Source: Notospermus geniculatus (lineage: Eukaryota > Nemertea > Pilidiophora > Heteronemertea > Lineidae). Taken from it: 64,000 bases of DNA. Each line of letters starts with the position of its first letter. The stretch's first letter is position 1. Below the pieces are notes generated by a model. That model did not search any database. It was not told where the DNA came from and saw only the letters and a list, made by a program, of their open reading frames with translations. Positions 57,171 to 64,000 of the stretch are shown here, piece after piece. Both the position numbers and the translations under genes were made by a program. Where the stretch lies: the NCBI GenBank assembly GCA_002633025.1, contig NMRB01000286.1, positions 89,385 to 153,384 on the forward strand. Reading direction: 5' to 3'.

Positions 57171-60100
57171 TCAACTTTGTTTAAGATTGTCCTTGTAAGC
57201 GATCAACACTGAGTTCCTTGGTGAGAGTTTAGGATCAAATATAGGCACCAGCTGACTCCTTATACCTGAAATGATAAGATTGATCGCATGAGGAACATGT
57301 ATCAGAGAAAAAACGAAAATGAGCACAACCATAAAACACTTTAGTGTGCATATTTGAATGCTCAGTTGGGGGAGGGGGGGGGGCTAGCAGCTGCTGGTAC
57401 ATGTAAGCTAAGGGTAGAAGATTTTAAAACTCTAGTATGTGGTTTCAAGAGGGATTGTCATCGCATACCTTGCTCACTCAGGAATATCATTCTGTCCAAC
57501 AGTATCAAACTCTCCACAACAGGGGCCAGCATCAATCTAAGTGTGTAGATGATGACCACGTCTTTCCAACAGGAGATCCTTTTTGCTGCTCTCTCTAACT
57601 GTGCTTGTGTTATGGTGTGATCAAGGCTTAACTTCTGGAGTGCCAAGGAGGCATATCTAAAGCAGAGTAATGAGAGAGTCCAGGTATCGGTAAACTTTCG
57701 AGCATGAGTGAGGCATACCTAAAGCAGAGTTTAAGGGATAACATTAGAAAGTGCCGAATTGAAGGACTTACTTTTCAAAAGTCATCTGATGAGCTCTCTT
57801 TATGGTGAGTTTGATGGCAGCATGGTTGATGGTTGGATCAATGTCAAGTATAACCTCCTGAAGGGCTGCACGGTAGCTGTGCATGATCAACTCTGGTGGG
57901 TTATCTGTAGGAAGACAGGACAACATTTATCCCCTGACTGATGGAGTTGGTACTAAATCTTCAGAAAAACAGTGCAGCTTAATACACAGCAATTAATTAC
58001 CTTTCAATCTCTGGTGGTAAGCATCCAAGAAGTGACAAGCCATTTCCCGTGCAGTGTAGCTAAGCTGATGACCTGGCACAGAACATACAAATTTACTCAT
58101 GGGATAACCAACATTAGCACCGGGGGCAGTGGATTCCTCATCCGTGAGTTTCATGTAACAACATGCGACAGTTGCCAACCCCTTGATCTGAGGGCAGCGA
58201 CAAAACACTCTCAACATGGTTGGGATGAGGTCACCACAGGCGTGTAATCCTGTCATAATGAATTGATTGTCTTTTGTCTTATCACAATTCCCTACGGAAT
58301 CAATGTTGCTTTCAGATAGATTTTTCCCTGATCTGCTTGTAGATGATCCTGTCCGACAGAATCCAGCATCATTTGAGTCTATCATTTCATGATAAGATGG
58401 CAAACCATCATCGTCTTTGCATCCATTTTCAGAAAGTCCAGCTGCACATACTCCATTCATATTGATTTTATTATCGTTATTGTTATGCACCTCAGATTCT
58501 TTGACAACTTTGAGAAAATCCTCGACTGAAATGTCCGGCTCAATCCATGTTGCTATATGATTTGGTTCTGAAGGGATTCCATCAACACAATCAGCTTTCA
58601 ATCTCTTCTTTGCTTTCTCCATGTCACGTATGACCTCGCTGAAAGATTGAAAACTCAATTCAGTTTTCATGAATTAAGACAACAAACATCATAAGATATA
58701 TTCAACAATTTCTTAATTCATGCAAGATCTGACATCCGACATCCATGGGACTTTAGTCTGTACAACATTTTGGGTCGTATTTTAGAACGTTCCTTAATGT
58801 TAGGTCGACCTTAAGTCTATTGTAAAACCATCGAGAACAATAGATTTAAGGTGGACCTTAATGGTAAGGAACGTTCTAAAATACGGCCCTCAGTCTCCAA
58901 TGACTTCCTGTCCCCAGAAATTTCCTCTCCAAGGACTTTTCGTCAGAGGACATTTTGTCCCCTAGGACATTTCTTCAGACAAGAGATGGTGTCACCTGAG
59001 CACCATATTGTAATTTGCCAAGTTTGTACATCAAAGTACCTGTCAAACTTCTTTGCCTTGGGAATGTGGCAGCCAGCTGCCTCTACCGTGGTAACATTTA
59101 ACCCATAACCAAAAGAAAGCACCCGGGATAAGTGACCCTGTCCAGCACCTATATCTACTACATGGTCAGACTCCTGTTTCCTGCTAAGCCAGTTCACCAC
59201 CTGACAAAAAGAATAGCGAGTTCAGAAATGAATACCAGATGAAAAGAAACAGGCAATGGAATAAAGTAAATTTCAGATGTGTCATTTTCAAATGCAATCC
59301 CATAACCCTCTTTTTAGCAGCTGAAGAAGTCCGCATAAGTAATGAAATGAAACTTTATCTAAAAGCAAAGTAAGGAATGGCTTCCTGATTTTCCAATTAA
59401 CCACTGATTTCCTTCTGAAAAATGTGACCCACACCAGCAAAAGCAGGCGCTTGTAGGAATAGCTGAAAGGGTTAATGGCTTTATGATACTACAGCTGAAA
59501 TGAATGTCTCTGGTTTACAAAATAGCCGCAGATAGTAATGAAAATAGTTGAATAAACTGATAATCAATGATCAAGCCCTTGATTTGTATTTCATTTTTCC
59601 GTCAGGGCCGACGCAATAGCATTATTGGCCCTGGTAAGTACGGAGGAGGCCATCACAAGCTACTCATGTTCCTCACTTGGATGGGGTCTTTTACTTGCCC
59701 TTGCAAAGACACAAGGTACAAGGCACCACGGCTTACTGTCCCATGCGACGGACTGAAGAGCCGGGAATTAAATCCCATATGGCCCGGGCTGGATTCGAAC
59801 CCGGGACCTGCCGCTTGCTAAGCGGGCGTGATAACCACTAGGCTATCAGGCTCCTCATCAAAGCCCTTGATCAATGACGATCACCTGTGACAAGCACTTG
59901 CTTTTCTTGGAAAGGGTCACATATTTCATTTCCCTTAATTAACAACTCCCCTCAATCCATACCTCTCCAAGTTTCTTTATCTCATGTTGTTTCTTGGGTT
60001 TTACATGACGTCTGTAGCAATGATCCAATGACAATAACTGCCCATCTTTTATATTATTGATGTCACTACTACTCCCAGTGAGGGAGCCATTCCCAGCATG

Positions 60101-61047
60101 CTGTCTTGCAGATCCATCAACACAGTGACTAACATTTGGCTCAATGTCAGCAACGCCTACTGGTTTCCTTGGGAGTGATAAGGCTTGGGTGACTGCCCTG
60201 AAGGCAAGCAGTGATAGAGGCCACACCTCACTGGAGAAGAAAAAGATATTTATTCTAAATCCTATGAATGATATGATCTCATATACAGACAGATGGAAAA
60301 GCAGTAAACCTATTTATCAACTGATCCCATTCCTATTTGCATATACCAACTCAGGGACAAAATGGTTTGTTCATTCATCAGTAGGCCTACTGCTGTGAGA
60401 GGTAGGCCTAGGCTTCCTACATGTATAGGGGGGCCTATCAAGGGAAACGCCTGAGTTGAGAAAATTCCAGCGATATGTCATGATTCTCGCCAGGGCATAG
60501 GAAGTCAGTCGTGAATATCCTTAATAAGATATACGGGTCTGGTACTCTTTATACCTGCAATGATCAGACTCTTCATCATCATTTTGTAGCAGACGAGAGG
60601 CAAATGCCGGAGGGTCCAGACTTCGCAAAACTCGAATCCACTCACGAGGAAATTCTTCAAGATAATTCTTCACGAAGGCATCCTGCAATAAACATTTGGG
60701 ATTGCATTGTGTTTGAAAAAAGGAAATCATGATTATCAACATGTTTAAAATCATTGAAATGATCATGCCTTGAATCCCCATAACATAGGCCTGGCACCCA
60801 TCCATGAGGAGGACTGCATGTGCATCCACTGCACATGCACCGCACATGCATTGATCTGCTGCATGCAGAGAGCAGACGCTATTCAAGAATAGGCCTAAAG
60901 GCCAGCAAATGGGCATGTTGCTCGACTTACCGAGACGTACGCATCAATCACCCATCTGTAGTGGTTGATTAACTTAATGAGTGACTTCACATAATTATGT
61001 ACTTCGTCTGTATTCATGTTTTCACGTGTCAATTTCATCATGTTCAT
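57171..61047 (-). CDS. METTL25B: METTL25B (RRNAD1) methyltransferase-like protein (complete)
   Basis: Eight in-phase exons, minus strand: 61047-60931, 60682-60555, 60230-59963, 59200-59040, 58638-58001, 57904-57772, 57656-57469, 57265-57171; 575 codons. A second in-frame ATG at 61017 would give 565. Landmarks shared with METTL25B/RRNAD1: HYRWVIDAYV and LEEFPREWIRVL near the N-terminus, EVWPLSLLAFRAVTQAL, HVKPKKQHEIKKLGE, the SAM-binding motif VVDIGAGQGHLSR (about 185-197), TGLHACGDL (about 354-362), VACCYMKL, SYRAALQEVI, LAPVVESLILLDRM and a tail IFDPKLSPRNSVLIAYK. It is longer than the ~475-residue human protein, mainly through a polar low-complexity insert (about 260-350) between the SAM motif and TGLHACGDL. 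Known as a putative SAM-dependent methyltransferase; the substrate cannot be inferred here. The gene is convergent with the RAI14-like gene and divergent from the gene at 61589. Confidence 0.9.
58772..58891. mobile_element. Foldback MITE in METTL25B intron 4
   Basis: GGGTCGTATTTTAGAACGTT faces AACGTTCTAAAATACGGCCC, and CCTTAA..GGTCGACCTTAAG faces TTAAGGTGGACCTTAA inside. About 120 bp, non-coding. Confidence 0.85.
59584..59860 (-). mobile_element. Complete tRNA-derived SINE with 11-bp target duplication
   Basis: Reading the minus strand from 59854: GGAGCCTGATAGCCTAGTGG (A box) and GGGTTCGAATCCAGCCCGG (B box), with a tRNA-like anticodon arm CCCGC-TTAGCAA-GCGG between. A ~200-bp body follows and ends in a short A-rich tail (AAATGAAATACAAAT). 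AAGCCCTTGAT flanks the element perfectly at 59573-59583 and 59861-59871. It sits in METTL25B intron 3. Confidence 0.9.
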
Positions 61048-61588
61048 GAATTTTTCCCGAACCAGCACGTAATGTAGTTTAACTGGCCGCCTCCAGATAG
61101 CGCTTTTTTAACTGTTACCTGACCTACAACTGCCCATTCGGAACGACCTGAGGCGAACTGCTTATCTGTCACTGGGCGGCGCATTTCACCTCGGACACAA
61201 GTCCAAGGCAGCCATATTGTTTATCAACAAACCCACGTGACCGACCGTGGAACTATTTTGGCCGAATTTTGGCCTGTTAAGATGTTCAACCTTATTTGCT
61301 GGATTTTTTGAGCCATATTATATAATATNTGCCGGAAAAGATAAATTAACCTTTCCGCCAATATTTGTCTGTTATATTTGCTATTTCATTGATATATATA
61401 TTTTCCATGTATATTTGATATTTTATTGATGTACATTTTGTCTAAAATGTGAACTTGCAAAATAATATTAGGACAGCAGTCGTGCAACATTTTAGATCCT
61501 GCCCTCTAGCGGTCAATAGCAAAATGACCACTGGCTGGGTTTCCTGATAATTTTTTCCACCCAATACGTCAAAATTTATTGATTTCGT
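61048..61588. promoter_or_regulatory. Shared upstream region of METTL25B and the gene at 61589
   Basis: The two start codons point away from each other with about 540 bases between, so a bidirectional promoter is likely. No TATA box or other core element stands out. A contig join at 61329 breaks the region, so its length may be wrong. Confidence 0.4.
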
Positions 61589-63370
61589 ATGGACAGTATG
61601 GACGATAGTGGGTTCGATAGTGACCCTAAAACGTCCAGGAACGGTTCTGTTGAATTTAAGGTAAGATTGATAAAATTTACCCAATTTATTGGCAAGAATG
61701 CGTTCGACACCAGGGGACCACAGGTCCTTACACACTTCACTGAGAATGTCATGAATGTACGGCCTGGGCCCTATAGAAAAACAAAAGGTATGGACACTTC
61801 GCAAACTAGCACCCCGACCTCCCCACTTCAACATGTTCAAGCCGCCGTCAAACCTACCTAGGGCAGGCCTATATTTCCCAACCGACTGCCACGATTTTTG
61901 GCACGAGTGCAGTGACTGTTTAATATATGGTAGGCCTAGTGTCTTTACTCTTTTGACGAGGCGAGCTGTTTTCTTTGGTTTGGGCTCCTCGTGAACAATA
62001 GATCTATTGTTCATGAGAAGCCCAAAGGAAATAGCTTGCCTCAAAAGGCAGTCACTGGAGTGATCTCCGATATATTTATTCCACAATGAAACAAATGACT
62101 TTATCCGAAATCTGGTGATTTTGATCGCGAGTTGCGATCACCAGCAAATGCACAATAGCAATTACTGCGCATGCGCGACTTTACAGAGCCGCCTTTCTGA
62201 TTGGTTGCTGCTCTAAGTAGCCTATACGGTAAACATGGAAGTAAATAAAAGCACGTGTTGTGAGCACATGCGCAGTAATTGCTCTCTCTTGCTTCCTGAT
62301 TATGGGTTTGTGCATTTGCTGGTGATCGCAACTCACGATCAAAATCTCCGGATTTCGGATAAAGTCATAAAGTTTTGTTCATTGTGGAATAAATATATCG
62401 GAGATCACTCGTGCCAAAAATCGTGGCAATCAGTTGGGAAATATAGGTTTGACGGAGGTTTGAAGTGGGGAGGTCAGGGTATTGCAAAGTGTCATACATT
62501 TTGTTTTTCCATACATTCTCAGTGAAGTGTGTAAGGACCTGTGGTCCCCTAGTATATCGAACTAAGAACCTGTGGTTGAACATGTTGAATTTCATTTCAA
62601 CGTGTTATCATGGTTCCGTCCTCGAGGCCGATATGCTCGACCTCGATCCTTCCGTCCTCGAGGCCGATATGCTCGACCTCGATCCTCAGCGAGCATGTTG
62701 ATCCTGTGCTGTGCCAGTGACTGAGTCGTGTGTGACTGTCACCAAGCATGTGCTGTGTCTGTGAGTACTGTGACTGTGTTTGCACTGGACTGTGTCTGTG
62801 TGAACTGTGCTGCTGTGCTGTGTCTCATGATCAGTCATGTCAGTGTCGCATACAGCTTAGCTAGGCCTCTATATATCTAGGCTACCTGAGGCTGTAGCCC
62901 TTTTAGCATGTGTAGCCTTAGGCCTACTGGTAGCCTCTAAACTTACATGTACCAGCTGACCTTACTTTCTTGTTTCAGCCTCAAACTGTGCATGCTGTGA
63001 GTGTGACTGATGTGAACATCAAGAATGGGAAGTCAGGTGGAATAAATGCCTTGAGAAACATCCGACGAAGCTCAGATCTTCAGAAGAAATTAGGTAATTT
63101 CATGAGACAATTAAGACTAAAATCCTAAGCCTTAAGAATGTGTCAGCTAGCTCATGATGATATCATTCATTTATTCAGTGCTCTGACCTGTTACAACAAT
63201 AATGAAACCGACATGACTGAGATTTCTGCCAGGCATTGAGACACCATGTTGATTAAATGGCCTTATGTGGATGCTTTCTTTCTTTCAGAACGACAAAGAG
63301 AAGCTGCCAGAAAAGCTGCTATTGTTGATCAACAGCCTAAAAAATCACCTGCCTTATTATCAAGGAGTAG
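61589..63370 (+). CDS. Unrecognised gene, first three exons
   Basis: Three in-phase exons: 61589-61660 (24 codons, MDSMDDSGFDSDPKTSRNGS and on), 62979-63093 and 63289-63370, each with good GT/AG sites (AAG|gtaaga, ttgtttcag|CC, TTAG|gtaatt, tttcag|AA, GTAG|gtaagt). The joined protein has an acidic start, then NALRNIRRSSDLQKKLERQR and EAARKAAIVDQQPKKSPALL, that is, a polar, basic, probably helical segment with no domain I can name. It continues past 63370, possibly beyond the window. Intron 1 contains a large inverted repeat. It may share a promoter with METTL25B. Family unknown. Confidence 0.55.
61702..62562. mobile_element. Large inverted-repeat element in intron 1 of the unrecognised gene
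   Basis: The left arm (61702-62176) and right arm (62263-62562) pair end to end around an ~86-base loop. Outer parts CAGGTCCTTACACACTTCAC / GTGAAGTGTGTAAGGACCTG are exact, and inner parts CAATTACTGCGCATGCGC / GCACATGCGCAGTAATTG nearly so. The left arm is longer, largely because another element is inserted at 61910-62057. Confidence 0.85.
61910..62057. mobile_element. Foldback element nested in the left arm, 5-bp target duplication
   Basis: Ends CAGTGACTG and CAGTCACTG, with an inner palindrome GAACAATAGATCTATTGTTC. GAGTG flanks it on both sides (61905-61909, 62058-62062). The right arm of the host element preserves the undisturbed site (GGAGATCACTCGTGCC, reverse complement GGCACGAGTGATCTCC), which confirms the boundaries. 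Confidence 0.85.
62614..62685. repeat. 36-bp perfect tandem duplication
   Basis: Two copies of a unit starting TTCCGTCCTCGAGGCCGATA and ending GACCTCGATCC. The unit is itself partly palindromic (CGAGG...CCTCG). No function visible. Confidence 0.85.
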
Positions 63371-63829
63371 GTAAGTGACTGTTGATGACCTATGTGTATG
63401 TAGTCATTCAGAAGTTTGGTTTGTCAATGCTGGCCTGGTAAAGCTGGAGTTACTCTGCAAGGAACTCAAACAGCAGCAAGATTCAGAGAGAAAATGATTT
63501 ATTTTTCATGTTTCTCTCAGCTTTAGACAATTTGAATGTAGGAATAAGGTTTGATTGCTTACCTTGTATCAAAAACTTTGACTCAGCTTCTGACCTGAAG
63601 TTCTGTGCCGTCCTTGCCCTTCTGACCCTATTTTATGGAACGTCATCATGTCCATACCCTGTGGACACCATCTATCGTACATGTACATTTATCATCATCA
63701 TTGTCCTCATTTGAGATTTGAATACATGTATATGAAACATTTGCTGATGGTGGAGTGGAAAATTCACTACCACCTGTTACTCTTGAGATCATCTCAAAGC
63801 CACCTCCTGATAGTCAGGGCTTGTATGCA

Positions 63830-64000
63830 GGGTTCGAACTCTACCTTGAAATCCTTGAAAACCTGGAATTTTGAGGTATCCCCTTTCCAGGTCTGGAAAA
63901 CCTTGAAAAACCATGATTTACCCTAGAAGTCTTGGAAAAGTCCTTGAATTTTGCCCATGTGGCCTTCATAGAATCCAAAATTTTCTGGGGGAGCACCCCC
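63830..64000. repeat. Dispersed-repeat fragment cut by the window edge
   Basis: Reiterated CCTTGAAAACCTGGAATTTT, TCTGGAAAACCTTGAAAA and GTCCTTGAATTTT words, ending in TTTTCTGGGGGAGCACCCCC. I read it as a piece of a repetitive element. No coding frame is supported. Confidence 0.45.

Noticed and set aside
59754-59854. Functional tRNA gene on the minus strand
   Set aside because: A and B boxes are good, but the arms do not form a complete cloverleaf, and a SINE body, tail and target duplication follow.
61442-62086. 214-codon minus-strand frame (MWNKYIGDHSSD...)
   Set aside because: It lies entirely across the inverted-repeat element and the divergent first exon, and has no domain. The same words appear from the other arm on the plus strand, as expected of a palindrome.

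Overview
This is a eukaryotic, animal-type window. Intron-rich genes carry GT/AG junctions and AATAAA signals, and the non-coding DNA is packed with small foldback transposons, tRNA-derived SINE heads and the short palindromes (acatgt, taggccta, taccggta) common in marine invertebrate genomes. A marine invertebrate (echinoderm, hemichordate, amphioxus or lophotrochozoan) is the best guess; the sequence does not let me choose. Single 'n' characters at 3370, 7815, 22616, 24660, 28328, 32706, 33019, 33546, 37445, 56043 and 61329, plus a 621-base N run (17360-17980), mark contig joins in a draft assembly.

Layout. 1-3.6 kb: tandem and dispersed repeats. 3.7-5.0 kb (minus): 5' part of a gene for an RS/SH-repeat nuclear-type protein. 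5.56-22.6 kb and 22.74-38.9 kb: two near-identical copies of a ~16-17 kb block, each with TAF1C (RNA polymerase I SL1/TIF-IB subunit) and, ~7 kb downstream, the first coding exon of an ankyrin/coiled-coil gene. Copy 1 TAF1C (8013-14273) resolves into 15 in-phase exons (1061 aa). Copy 2 lacks exons 11-13 exactly at a contig join. 37.8-55.3 kb: the complete ankyrin/coiled-coil gene (RAI14/UACA family, 15 exons, 1538 aa). 57.2-61.0 kb (minus): METTL25B/RRNAD1 methyltransferase-like gene (8 exons, ~575 aa), tail-to-tail with the RAI14-like gene. 61.6 kb onward (plus): first three exons of an unrecognised gene, head-to-head with METTL25B across ~540 bp.

The genes look like ordinary nuclear housekeeping or cytoskeletal genes; I see no functional cluster. 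The main interest is the duplicated block. It looks like two haplotypes of one heterozygous locus assembled in series, and comparing the copies exposes several foldback elements as presence/absence polymorphisms, some nested, with empty sites visible. Other points: a candidate zinc site in the TAF1C-like protein, TAF1C replacements concentrated in the C-terminal tail, a textbook SINE with an 11-bp target duplication, a pogo/Tigger-like element keeping a transposase C-terminus, and an intronic array of AAGGTCA nuclear-receptor half-sites.
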